Shown: piece after piece, positions 32,960 to 42,637 of the stretch
Layout of the letters: each line of letters begins with the position of its first letter
Numbering within the stretch: the first letter of the stretch is position 1
DNA from: Tolypocladium sp. Sup5 PDA-1
Taxonomy: Eukaryota; Ascomycota; Sordariomycetes; Hypocreales; Ophiocordycipitaceae
Assembly (NCBI GenBank): GCA_000750105.3
Contig: JPHH03000004.1
Location: 682,001-746,000, forward strand
Length of the DNA: 64,000 bases
Reading direction: 5' to 3'
Program-made: the position numbers and the translations under genes
The notes under the pieces: model-generated
What the model was told of the DNA's origin: nothing
Seen by the model: only the letters and a program-made list of their open reading frames with translations
Database searches by the model: none

Positions 32960-33706
32960 GACGATACATGCAGTAAGGGACCTGGACTCGATCTGCAAAC
33001 GATACAGTGAATTCTGGATATGCACTGCAGACGTTGTGTGGTGGTTCATACGCGTAAAGTCAAACGCAGCCTTTCCTCACCTCCCCTCTCAATTTCAATG
33101 AGGGGTTCATATCGGAACTGCACCCAGCCTTGCCAGCCATCGCAAACCCAGTGACAGACTTTATCTGTGGTGTCGTCACGGCTGGCCGCATCAGTGCCTG
33201 ATTAAGCATCGACGTTGCGCCAGAGCGGAGTTCACCCCGCATCCATCCACAACTACTGTAAGGTATCCGCAGGGCTACGCGAGGTTCTACAACGGCTTGA
33301 ACGGGCATCATGCGCCATGCCGTCCGCTGCTCCGTCGCCTCGTGCTCGGCAGTCACCTACGTGTTTGCAACGTCTAGGCACGCCATCACGCTGTGTAACG
33401 CAGTCAGGGCAATCCCAAGCCAGCCTCTCAGGTACTCGTGCAGTATCAACACACACAAGGGAGTGGCCCTCATCACGTCCGCGTGGCATTCGTCAGATGT
33501 CCCAAAGGCACAAGAGTTGGTGTGAGCACTTGCAATAATGGTCCCTTGGGAACGTAGTCAGATCATGCAGTAAACTTGGTACGGAGTAGTCCGTACACGA
33601 AACACAATTGTAATTGGTAACTGTCAAACTAAAACAAGATGTAGAAGAAAGCTCCCTCCGGAAACCCTAAATCAACTGGCGAAAGGAGAGAAATAGACAA
33701 CTTTTA
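32960..33706. other. Spacer without recognisable gene
   Basis: Upstream region of the deacetylase and 3' flank of the CPC1 gene. A near-palindrome, TACGGAGTAGTCCGTA, lies at 33580-33595. No gene was recognised. Confidence 0.5.
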
Positions 33707-35118
33707 TTATTGCGCGCCAGACTGCGAGAGAGCAATCTTCTTCCAGTGGTCACGCTCCGCCTCAAGCTTCGCAATGCGCTCCTCCAACTCCTCAAATCGC
33801 TGAGCCTTGCGCTCACGCGACTTTCGAGCCGCCAGAGTGTTGCGAGCTCGCTTCATGGCGACCGTGTCACCGGGGTCTTCAACAATGATAGGTGGCAGGG
33901 GCTTGTCTCGCTTGCGCGAGTTGACACCAGCGACAGAAGAGTGACGACCAGACCCGCCCGTGGGCGAGCCCGTCGACTTCTTCCGGCCGCTGCCCGAAGA
34001 GCCGCGACCGACAGAGTCGATGTCGTCAGACTTTTGCGCAGGAGAGTCATCCAGGCTGTGCGTCTGCTCAGGACCACTGTGCGAGTCCTGAGGGAAGAGC
34101 GGGTACCAAGGATCACCCGAGCCATCAAAATCGGCACTTCCAAAGTTGGGCGAGACGTCGAACCCATCAAAGTCCGGAGACTCGTCGTAGATGGATGGCG
34201 ACGTCAGAGCGGTGAGGGCACTGGAGTTGGGGGCCGACATGAACGGCTCCTGGACAAGCAGATCATGGGGCGAGACAGTGCCCAAGTTGGACGTGGAGCT
34301 TGAGATGCTACCATTGAAATCCATGGCGCTGGGGAGCGCCGGGGAGGAAAAGGCCGTGGAGGCACCACCTTCAAAGGCGGTAAACTCGTCCAGGTCGACG
34401 TCTGTGGCGGCGTGTGAGTAAGAGGAGTCAGGGGAAGACGTTGGTGAGTCAGTAGACGAACCTGCTGCGTTCATCATCTTGGCGGATTGATGGACACTAC
34501 CAGTGCTTTGACTGAACAATGGGACAGGGGGCCGAGCAGATCTGGTCTTCTGCTGGTTCTGGTTCAAGGAGACGGTCGACGATGGGGCCGACGAGGCGTA
34601 AAACTGATTGGCGAAACGGTTGGCGTTGACGGAAGACAAAGACTGATGTCCAATACCCTGAAGGATCTGGGCCACTCGTTGGTTCTGGAAAGCGGATGTA
34701 GCAACAAACTTGTCCGGGCGGTTGTGGTACGAATGACGGCGCTGGCTGGGCAGCTGGTTTGCAGACCGATTAGGGGACAGGCGAGGTTGAGGATTGTCGA
34801 ACAAGACGAAGTCCTGCTGAGGGCTCTCGGCTGGGTTCAGGGGCTGATGCGCGGATGGTGCCGGCAAGGCGGAGGCTGAGTTGGGAAGCCATGTTGATTG
34901 GGAATCCGTGGTGAAGACTGAAAAGTCTGGAGCCGAAATGTTGGCGGTAGAGTACGGAGAACTGGAGCTGATGCTATTCAAAGCGATGCTGAAGTTCAGG
35001 TCGACCGGGTGGTGAGCTGAACGGGGGTTGGATTGAGTGGAGTAAATGTTGTTGTTTGGAGACTGAATCTTGACGGATTGGGAGGGGGCAACTCTCGAAA
35101 GGGGTTGGTTTACAGCAT
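33707..35118 (-). CDS. cpc-1: bZIP activator of general amino-acid control (CPC1/GCN4 orthologue)
   Basis: The C terminus is a GCN4-type bZIP: MKRARNTLAARKSRERKAQR (basic region with N-x7-R), then a short zipper FEELEERIAKLEAERDHWKK. This is preceded by PPIIVEDPGD and by a long Ser/Gln/Asn-rich activation region with acidic-hydrophobic patches (DLDEFTAFEGG, DFDGFDVSPNF, DPWYPLFP). No ATG opens this frame directly. A 5-nt first exon (35114-35118, ATGCT) spliced over a 125-nt intron (34989-35113, GTAAAC...CTTCAG) gives MLIALNSISSSSPYSTANIS, which reads in frame and yields 428 residues. The factor binds TGASTCA and activates amino-acid biosynthesis genes when amino acids are scarce. The leader carries two uORFs and a TGACTCA site, which fits translational control and autoregulation as known for GCN4/cpc-1. 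Confidence 0.88.
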
Positions 35119-35237
35119 CTTGATGACCGCCTGAGGCGTTGAACTGATCTTTGACTGTTGATTTGGGTATGTTGGGTGGTGGTGAGGGGAGGAGGAGAAG
35201 AGTCAGAGGGGCGGAGAGAAGCGGCACGCTGTGCCAT
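34978..35237 (-). promoter_or_regulatory. uORF2 in the CPC1 leader, overlapping the main start
   Basis: ATG at 35235-35237. In the spliced mRNA (intron 34989-35113 removed) it gives 44 codons and stops at 34978-34980, just past the proposed main ATG (35116-35118) in another frame. Ribosomes translating it would bypass the main start. This is the expected layout for an inhibitory uORF in a GCN4-type mRNA. It depends on the splice model. Confidence 0.55.
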
Positions 35238-35248
35238 ATTTGTAATTT

Positions 35249-35329
35249 TCAGGCAACAAGGCCCGGAAGGTGCGGCCGGCCAGGGCACGGTACGAGGATG
35301 CGGGGTATGAAGCCGTAGTGTAGTAACAT
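35249..35329 (-). promoter_or_regulatory. uORF1 in the CPC1 leader
   Basis: A 26-codon open frame from ATG at 35327-35329 to TGA at 35249-35251, 11 bases before the uORF2 start codon. Its place ahead of a longer uORF matches the permissive first uORF of fungal general-control regulators. Confidence 0.55.
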
Positions 35330-35420
35330 CTTGTGATGGTTTGTGTTTGCAAAACCGATAAGCCACTAATTCCCGTGTTGTACCGCGCGCCCTGTGACGG
35401 TGTGGACCCTGCCCTGCCGG

Positions 35421-35427
35421 TGACTCA
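35421..35427. promoter_or_regulatory. TGACTCA site (CPRE/GCN4 element) upstream of CPC1
   Basis: A perfect TGACTCA lies 92 bases before uORF1 and about 300 bases before the proposed main start. It is the consensus GCN4/CPC1 recognition site and suggests autoregulation. A single 7-mer could occur by chance, so the position is the main support. Confidence 0.5.
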
Positions 35428-36104
35428 CACTTTTAGCGGCCCCTTTTGGGCAAGGCCCGCTCCAGGGGTGGGAAAGCGCGCCTCGTAGACTGCGCACGCG
35501 CCGCCATCGTTCCTGGTCAGCCTGGTTCTCCACGACCAGCGGTCAATCGTCCCCCATCCATTGTCGATTCCTTGCGTCGCGAGACGCACATGCAGGGCAT
35601 CACAGGGCCACGGGCAAAAGGCTCCCATTGACGCGGCAAATTGACAGCATCGACTCGCAGGGCGCACGTCGTCCAAGGTAAGAGAACGCAGCGGCTTCAC
35701 GTCAGCCTGCCTCGTCACCCAATTGCGCAACCCAGCGCAACCCAGCGCATGCAGCGTCGTTTCGCAGCCCGCGGAACTGCCTAACAGCGACAACCGGCAC
35801 CGTCTGCGCAACAACTTCCGAATACGTGTGGCATGGGGAAATTGCTGCGTCGTGGAGAGAACCCGGGGGAGCCATTGGTCAGCATGAGCGCCATCGCGGA
35901 CCAACACACCGGAAAAATCTGTCCTTTGCCAGGCCGGAAGGGGCAGACGATGGAGGGGCGTGGCTGAAGGCTTCTGCGACGCTAATATAAACCGAAACAT
36001 TGGCAAGCAAAAAGTGCCTGGCTCGGAGCCTTGATGCACTGTAGCCCCGCTGGCTCGTGTTGCTCGCTTCGCCCTTTGACAATGCAGAAGCGCGGCCAAT
36101 CCCA

Positions 36105-37085
36105 TCATGCCCCGTCTGTCAGCCCGTCGAGGAAACTGTCCGCCTGCCGCTGCGCCCGCCTCGCCCCCATGTCTTTGCGGCGCTGTTCAATCTCCCGCCT
36201 CCGCGCCTCCTTGTGGTCGTCGCGTGCCTCGCGTTGCTGTTCCGTCTGCACTCTCTCCTCCTTGAGCGACTGCATCTCCCGCGCCCGCGTCTCCTCGTCC
36301 TTGCTGAACTTGTAGAAGCCCACGCCCTTGGACCTGATCTCGTTGTCGGCGTCGTAGTGTTTCATCTCGGGCGGCGTCGCGCTCCTGTCTCGCTTGCGGG
36401 CCAGCTCGTCCATCTTGTCCGCGTCCTCTGGGTTGAAGGCCATAGCCTGGATGGCGTCCCCGTAGATGAGGTTGCTCGGTGCCGATGGCCGTGCTGACAT
36501 GCGCTCCAGCTCTTCAGCGCCGAGCAGGCCTCGCCGTGCCCTCCGCTCCATCTTCTCCTTCTCGGCTCTGGTGCCGCGTCGCCGTCGGCCAAACTCGTCG
36601 TCCCATTCAATAACCTCCTTGTCTTCCGCCTCGTCCTCGTCGGAGCTGGACGTCGAGTAGTCCTCTTTGCCTTCTGCGTTCTCAGCCCATTTCCGGTCAA
36701 AGTCCACCAACGGCTCGGCCTCGTTTTCCTTGGGCACGTAGTCTCCACGCTTCATGGCGGCGTACCGCCGTGCCTTGTCCTCCATCTTGCGCCGGGCACG
36801 TGCGAGCTCCTGCGTCTCCTCCTCCGTGCCCGTCACCTCCTTGAGCACCAGCTTCGAGCTGTCCTCATCCTGCGCTGTTTGCCCCTTGGGTGGTTTGCTG
36901 CTGCGGAAGATGTCGTCTTTCGGCTCCTTGGATGGCCTGGGGCGCGCGGCTATTGGCCCTGACGAGCTTGTGCTGGACAGGAGCGATGTGAGTTGCGCCG
37001 TAAAGTCTAGTGACGTTGAGAGCGTCGTCGCTCGCTTCTGTTTCTTGGCCGGTCGTTGGCCGTACAGATTTGGGTCCTGCGGCAT
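36105..37085 (-). CDS. CCDC174-like nuclear protein
   Basis: Intronless, 326 residues. The start at 37083-37085 (MPQDPNLYGQRPAKKQKR) was chosen over an upstream extension because it begins with a typical fungal N terminus and a basic KKQKR patch. The middle has a charged ARARRKMEDKARRYAAMKRG segment and an acidic run (SSSDEDEAEDKEVIEWDDEF) followed by GRRRRGTR. The C-terminal part (VGFYKFSKDEETRAREMQSL, KEERVQTEQQRE) matches the coiled-coil region of CCDC174 proteins, which are nuclear and linked in animals to RNA processing/exon-junction factors. The role in fungi is not established. It is divergent from the HOM6 gene, sharing a promoter region of about 440 bp. Confidence 0.75.
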   Translation of the reverse strand: MPQDPNLYGQRPAKKQKRATTLSTSLDFTAQLTSLLSSTSSSGPIAARPRPSKEPKDDIFRSSKPPKGQTAQDEDSSKLVLKEVTGTEEETQELARARRKMEDKARRYAAMKRGDYVPKENEAEPLVDFDRKWAENAEGKEDYSTSSSDEDEAEDKEVIEWDDEFGRRRRGTRAEKEKMERRARRGLLGAEELERMSARPSAPSNLIYGDAIQAMAFNPEDADKMDELARKRDRSATPPEMKHYDADNEIRSKGVGFYKFSKDEETRAREMQSLKEERVQTEQQREARDDHKEARRREIEQRRKDMGARRAQRQADSFLDGLTDGA

Positions 37086-37344
37086 TCTGCGACAGGAGTC
37101 GGAAGCCCAGCGGACGATAGTTTCCGTTGATGCGGTTTGTTGATGGAACAAACCTCGGTCTGCGTCGGAGCAACAGGATGCTATCCGACCACAACTCAGG
37201 TAGTCAAAGCGTCTGTTATGACGTTGTGGTCCGTAGAGTCGGCTTCCTCGCAGCAAAGCTATTCATGACACCCGGCAGTTGCTGCTGGTAGAGTCACAAC
37301 ATGTAGACTTTGAATCTGAGAATCTCAGTGCACGACCAGCATCA

Positions 37345-37360
37345 GGAGTCACCCGAGTCA
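37345..37360. promoter_or_regulatory. Two CPRE-like near-matches upstream of HOM6
   Basis: GGAGTCA (37345-37351) and CGAGTCA (37354-37360) each differ by one base from TGAGTCA. They lie 2 bp apart, about 165-180 bp before the HOM6 start. Homoserine dehydrogenase is a standard target of general amino-acid control, so weak CPC1 binding is plausible. The evidence is motif-only. Confidence 0.3.
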
Positions 37361-37522
37361 ATATGCGGAGCCACAGCAGCCTTTAGCCACAGGCTCCAGC
37401 CACAGCTGAGGACCCCTCCAAACTGGAGCGTCACATCATCCATCTGTAACTCTTCCCCGATATCGGAAGCTCCAAAAAACTTGACTCCTTCAAAACAACA
37501 CTCCGTCTTACGGGCAATCATC

Positions 37523-38681
37523 ATGGCTGCTACAAATCAAGTGTTTATTGCCGTCATTGGTAATTGAATCCATATACCCCCTCAACGGTACATTGGCAGC
37601 TAACCGCGGCACAAACACAGGCGCTGGCGGCGTGGGCAAAAGCTTCCTCGCCCAGCTGCGAAACCTCGCAGCCCGCAAGCCGTCTCCGAAGCTCAACCTC
37701 TGCTACATCTCGACCAGCCGCAAGGCGCTCTACAATGACGACTACTCCGAAATCAGCATTGACGGCGCCATCGAAGCCCTGGCCGGGTCCTCCAAAGCTC
37801 CCCCAGCCCTGCCCAAGCTCATCGACTATCTCGCCGCCGCTCCCGCCAAGGCGATCCTCGTCGACAACACCAGCTCCCAAGACGTCGCCGATCTGTACCC
37901 ACTGGCCCTCAGCCGAGGCGTGAGTGTCGTCACGCCCAACAAGAAGGCATTCTCCGGCCCCTACCAGCTATGGCAGGACATCTTTACCGCCGCCGCCACG
38001 TCAGGGGCAAAGGTGTACCACGAGTCGTCCGTCGGCGCCGGTCTGCCAGTCATTTCCACCCTCAAGGACCTGGTCGAGACTGGTGACAAGGTTACAAAGA
38101 TTGAGGGCGTCTTCAGCGGCACCATGTCGTTCCTCTTCAACTCGTTTGCGCCGACCGAGGGGCAGGGCGGCAAGTGGTCCGAGGAGGTCAAGAAGGCCAA
38201 GTCCCTGGGCTACACCGAGCCGGACCCGCGAGACGACCTGAACGGACTTGACGTTGCGCGGAAGCTGACGATCCTGGCTCGACTTGCCGGCCTCCCCGTC
38301 GAGTCCCCGACATCCTTCCCCGTCCAGAGCCTGATCCCCAAGGAGCTCGAGTCTTGCAGCAGCGGCGATGAGTTCCTCGAGAAGCTTCCCGCGTTCGATC
38401 AACAAATGGAAGAGACAAAGGCCGCTGCCGAGAAGGCGGGCAAGGTGGTTCGGTTCGTTGGCAGTATCGATGTTGCTGCCAACAAGGTCAAGGTTGGACT
38501 GGAAATGTTCGATCGGTCGCACCCGATTGCCGCTCTCAAGGGAAGCGACAACATCATCAGCTTCTACACCGAGAGGTACGGCAGCAACCCGTTGATCGTG
38601 CAGGGTGCTGGTGCTGGCGGCGAGGTGACTGCCATGGGTGTGACCGGGGATCTGATCAAGGTCGTGGCCCAGATTTCATAG
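37523..38681 (+). CDS. HOM6: Homoserine dehydrogenase
   Basis: Two exons (37523-37559 and 37621-38681, intron 61 nt) encode 365 residues, the usual length of monofunctional fungal enzymes. The intron splits the dinucleotide-binding loop, which reads VFIAVIGAGGVGKSF after splicing. Further signatures are ILVDNTSSQDVADLYP, VVTPNKKAFSGPYQLW, YHESSVGAGLPVISTLKDLV, GVFSGTMSFLFN and LGYTEPDPRDDLNGLDVARK. The last is the homoserine-dehydrogenase signature with the catalytic Lys/Asp region. It reduces aspartate semialdehyde to homoserine with NAD(P)H, the branch point to threonine, methionine and isoleucine. The C terminus VQGAGAGGEVTAMGVTGDLI is complete. It lies close to the CPC1 regulator and has weak CPRE-like sites upstream. 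Confidence 0.96.
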
Positions 38682-38750
38682 AATGCTTTCGAGCCGAAGG
38701 ATAATAAAAACGCCGGAATCTATGTCTACGCTGTTCGGAAACAAGAGGTG

Positions 38751-39118
38751 TCATCGTTTGCGCGTCTGTTTGGTTTCCAGCCCTTGAGCATCGGTCGCGG
38801 TCGTGGCACCAGAGGAAGATGAGGGGTCGTCGGGTGCAGACGCAGACGCCGACGCATCATCGCTTCCTTGGGCCGAGAATAGGCTCGAGGCATGCCTCCA
38901 TATCCATAGGGACAGGTCGTATCCGAGCATGAAGAAGAGCGGTAGAATGAAAATCGTCCCCAGGGCAAGCTGTGCATCGAGGTTAGCTATGGAACGGCAC
39001 GCTCGGGACGCGATGCAGCGCGTACGCAGACGAATGAGATGGCGCGGACGAGCAACGATGAGTGAGGCATCAGTAGGTCCATGGCTGCCCACGATTCTTG
39101 CTGAGGGGACTCTGCCAT
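38751..39118 (-). CDS. Small membrane protein of unknown function
   Basis: A two-exon model (39026-39118 and 38751-38969, intron 56 nt with GTACGC donor, CTAAC branch and CAG acceptor) gives 103 residues. The first exon encodes MAESPQQESWAAMDLLMPHS. Splicing joins two hydrophobic pieces into one long segment, LVRAISFVC followed by LALGTIFILPLFFMLGYDLS and LWIWRHASSLF, which is enough for one or two membrane passes. The tail is a Ser/Ala/Asp-rich, probably disordered region ending in KQTRKR. No family was recognised. It is convergent with HOM6, only about 70 bp from its stop, and divergent from TRM8. Confidence 0.6.
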
Positions 39119-39423
39119 GGCGACACTTGCTGACTGCGGTGATGTGCTGCGATGGTCATCGGATGATGTTGATGGCAGCTCGAGGGAGCTGGCTGCTGCC
39201 CTGGGTCGTAGAGCACAGCGGGAGGCCAGGGGTGAGAGGCCTCGGGCCTTGGCGGTGGCTCCACGATCGGGCAATTGGCTTCTGACGGCGTCTCTCACCG
39301 CCTTCCCTTTTTGCCCCCGCCCATAAACTTTCTAGAATGCGCAAACAGCACCTCACCACCATGCGCCGCAGAGCCTCACTCACGCACCCCGCGTAAACAT
39401 TGCATTGACAACAAACTGCGAAG

Positions 39424-40353
39424 ATGGGCGGGACGGCGAACAAGCGGGCCAACCGCGAAAAGTACCACGCGCACAAGGGCCAGGATGGAGTCGCCAGGCT
39501 GCCCCGCAAGAGGTTCTACCGGCAGCGGGCTCATGCGAACCCGTTCTCCGATCACACACTCGTCTAGTAAGGAGCCTCGAGTCCAGATGTTTCGGCTGGT
39601 TTTGCAGAATGCTGACTGGTGTGCAGCCCAGAGTCCCCAGAGGCGATGGACTGGTCGTCGTACTACCCGGCTTTTGTCAACGGGGAGGCATCTGATGAGG
39701 CCGCCAGCCCACGGCGGCTGCTGAAAGATGTCGAGATTGTGGACATTGGATGTGGCTTCGGGGGTCTGCTGGTTGCGCTGGCGCCTCTCATGCCAGAGAC
39801 GTTGATGCTCGGTAAGATGCTACACGGTCCCCCGGCGTGAGTCTCACTCTGACCACCGTCTACAGGCATGGAGATCCGGACAAGCGTCACCCAGTTCGTG
39901 CAGGAGAAGATATGGGCCCTGCGCGAGCAAAACGCCGCGAGCAAGCTCTACCAAAACGCGGCCTGCCTGCGCGCCAACTCGATGAAGTTCCTGCCCAACT
40001 TCTTCCGCAAGGCGCAGCTGAACAAGATCTTCATCTGCTTCCCGGACCCGCACTTCAAGGCGCGCAAGCACAAGGCGCGCATCGTGTCGACGACGCTCAA
40101 CTCCGAGTACGCGTTCGTGCTGCGGCCGGGGGGCATCGCCTACACCATCACGGACGTGGAGGCACTGCACGACTGGATGGTGCACCACTTCAGCGCGCAC
40201 CCGGCGTTTGAGCGGGTGCCCGAGGAGGAGGAGCGGGCCGACGAGTGCGTCAAGGTCATGATGAGCGAGACGGAGGAGGGCAAGAAGGTGGAGAGGAATA
40301 AGGGGCAGAAGTTTGTGGCGCTGTTCCGGCGGCTGGAGGATCCTCCGTGGTAG
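39424..40353 (+). CDS. TRM8: tRNA (guanine-N7)-methyltransferase TRM8
   Basis: Three exons (39424-39566, 39627-39811, 39866-40353; introns 60 and 54 nt) encode 271 residues. The N terminus has KANREKYHAHK-like basic motifs. The SAM-binding loop is VEIVDIGCGFGGLLVALAPL. After the second intron MEIRTSVTQFVQEKI and ACLRANSMKFLPNFF follow. Then comes the diagnostic CFPDPHFKARKHKARIV, in which the D and the basic residues contact tRNA, and ITDVEALHDWMVHHF. The C terminus RRLEDPPW is complete. The enzyme, together with the WD-repeat partner TRM82, makes m7G46 in the variable loop of many tRNAs in the nucleus. Confidence 0.94.
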
Positions 40354-41687
40354 GGGGCTTGTATGAAGCCATAATGAAGCATGATTACGTCGCCGAAGAG
40401 CCTGTCTGTACCTCCCAGAGTACTTTGGACCCAATTCACCCGGTCCAAGGCCTCGCTGGCTCTCTGGGCCTTTGCAACGGTGTGTTGTGTTGCGATTCGC
40501 TGTCTTGCTGTATCGAGGCCGCGGTGAATCGCGGCCGCGAGGCACACTCCGCCTCACAACACCATCTACTGAAGAAAAGAGAAGCACCAAGGATAAAATC
40601 ATATACCGAAAAGAACAAAAAGTAAAGCCATCCCAACCCTCAGGACCCAAGTGTACAAAACCCCCGGGGAGCCTCCTGAGCTCGTTACCACCGTGTGTAT
40701 TAACCCGACTCACGACCCTCCAATCCCAAAGAACTTTGATAATAATATCTTTTGGATAAGGATACAACGCCGGGAAGCCTTGGGCAAGGGATGAAGGGAG
40801 GAAATGGGGTGTGGCTTGTCCCAGACAGCTGGGCCAACTCGGCCCTTGACCTCAGCTGTCTGGGTGGGGAGAGGTGAGCAGCAAACGTGGTATATATGGC
40901 TGCTGGGTAGTATGTTTAGGAGGTGTTTAGGCCACGTTCTGTTTGGGTGCGCTGTCCGCGTTTGCCGTCTCCCCGGCGCCAGTGTCCTCGACTGCTGTTG
41001 AGTGTTCGCCTGCTACAGTGCCGATTGCCAGGTCGCGGATGACACGTGACGGGGATTAGTCGAATACGGTGAATGCCGATGTGATGGCTAAGATGGACAA
41101 TTCTAGAGCGTAGACATGTCCCCGCAGAATCAGCTTCAGTAGCTAGGACATGTATCGGCATCTCGAAAACAAGTGTAGAAACTGTGACTACTGGGAGCGA
41201 GTCGTCAAGGGCAGCGCCCTCGAGGTCATCGTGAATCCCAAGAGGAGGAGGAGAGTGTCCTAGAAAGGAGGCACTTGGTCTGTAGTGGCTTCATGGCTGC
41301 CATTCAGGGGTTGGACTGACTGCTGAGCGAATATGTCCGAGTTCTTCCTCCTTGGCCTCGTGATGGTTTTCACACACCGGGGACTTGCTCCTCATGTCAA
41401 ATTGAGTACTACTCGATTCACTGCCTGCATGAACACAATTTCATACTGCTTGCGCTGTCCTGTCACCTTGAACGGCATACAGCGTGCGCGTCCTCATTGG
41501 CATTGCGATATAAGATGAAGCACAGCACAGTGGCATATACCAGCCAGCTTGCAGTCTGAGTCGCAATAACACTTCCATATCTCGTGAATGCACTTTTGTA
41601 ATTATTACATCAATTTGACCAATTAGGAGCAAGCCCTCTGAGCAACTACTCCTTTCAACTCCATCGCATCCCCAGCACAGACAAAGC
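40354..41687. other. Spacer without recognisable gene
   Basis: The region between the convergent TRM8 and glutathione-transferase genes. Open frames here are short, mutually overlapping and unrecognised. Confidence 0.5.
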
Positions 41688-42637
41688 TCACGGAGACGCG
41701 TACTTGTATCCGTACTGCTCCTTGGCCTGGTCCACCAGCTTCTTGAGCTCCCTCGTCTTCTCGGCAGCCTCCCCCTCCTGGGGCTTCAGCGGCGACGAGC
41801 TCGGCGGCGACGGCACGGCGAAGCCGCGCTGCACGGCCGGGCGCTCCCAGCAGCGGCCCAGCCAGGCGCGCACCGCGGGGAACTGGTCGAGCGAGATGGT
41901 CGTAAACGGCAGCGAGTTGACCCAGCCCAGCAGCGCAATGTCGGCGATGCTGTACTTGCCCCTGCCGGGCCCGACAATGTAGTCCCTGTCCTTCAACCGC
42001 GCGTCCAGCACACCGTACACACGCTCCGTCTCACCCACGTAGCGCTGGATGGCATACGGAACCTTCTCCTTGGCGGCGCGCAGGAAGTGGTTCACCTGGC
42101 CTTGGTAGGGCGAGACGCTGCCGTGCTGCCAGCCGATCCAGGCCTCGGCGCGCGTGTAGTCGTCGTCGTCGGGCGCGAAGCTGAAGCGGTGGTCCGGGTC
42201 GTAGCGGCGCGTCAGGTACGACAGGATGGCGGAGCCCTCGAAGACGGCCAGGCCGCCGTTGTCGTGGTCGACGATGGCCGGGATGCGGCCGTTGGGGTTG
42301 ATGGCCGTGAACCACGGCTCCTTCTGGATGTTCTGCCCGATGTTGATGGCCTGGGTGGTGTACTGCACCCCGTAGGCCTCCTTGAGCTCCTCGAGCAGGA
42401 TGCTGGCCTTGTAGCCGTTGGGGGTGCCTGCGAAGAGGGGCATGTTAGCTTGTTGCTGTGCTTCATAGCTTGTTGGGGGCATGCCGAGGGATGGAAGGAT
42501 TATGACGCGGTGGGGTGTAAGTGAAGCCATCGCATGTGCCGCTGGCGCTGCAAGGGGTCTGGGCCGGAAGGATATGACGTACTCCAGGTCAGGAGCTCAA
42601 TGCCCCTGGACGCAATGAGGCCAGTAGGACGCGACAT
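41688..42637 (-). CDS. Glutathione S-transferase, Ure2p-like
   Basis: A two-exon model (42583-42637 and 41688-42427, intron 155 nt) gives 264 residues. The short first exon reads MSRPTGLIASRGIELLTW and joins to STPNGYKASILLEELKEAYG, the usual start of this subgroup. The alternative unspliced start at 42530 gives an odd leader and was rejected. The thioredoxin-fold half has FTAINPNGRIPAIVDHDNGG and FEGSAILSYLTRRYD (the glutathione-binding NPNGxxPA and ES/GSxAI motifs). The all-alpha half has GRGKYSIADIALLGWVNSL with the N-capping D. The C terminus carries a Lys/Glu-rich tail. The family conjugates or reduces with glutathione, and some members act in stress defence or nitrogen regulation. The specific role is not predictable. 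Confidence 0.9.

Noticed and set aside
35425..36108. 227-codon minus-strand frame upstream of CPC1
   Set aside because: No domain, no homology recognised, and it covers the probable CPC1 promoter including the TGACTCA site.
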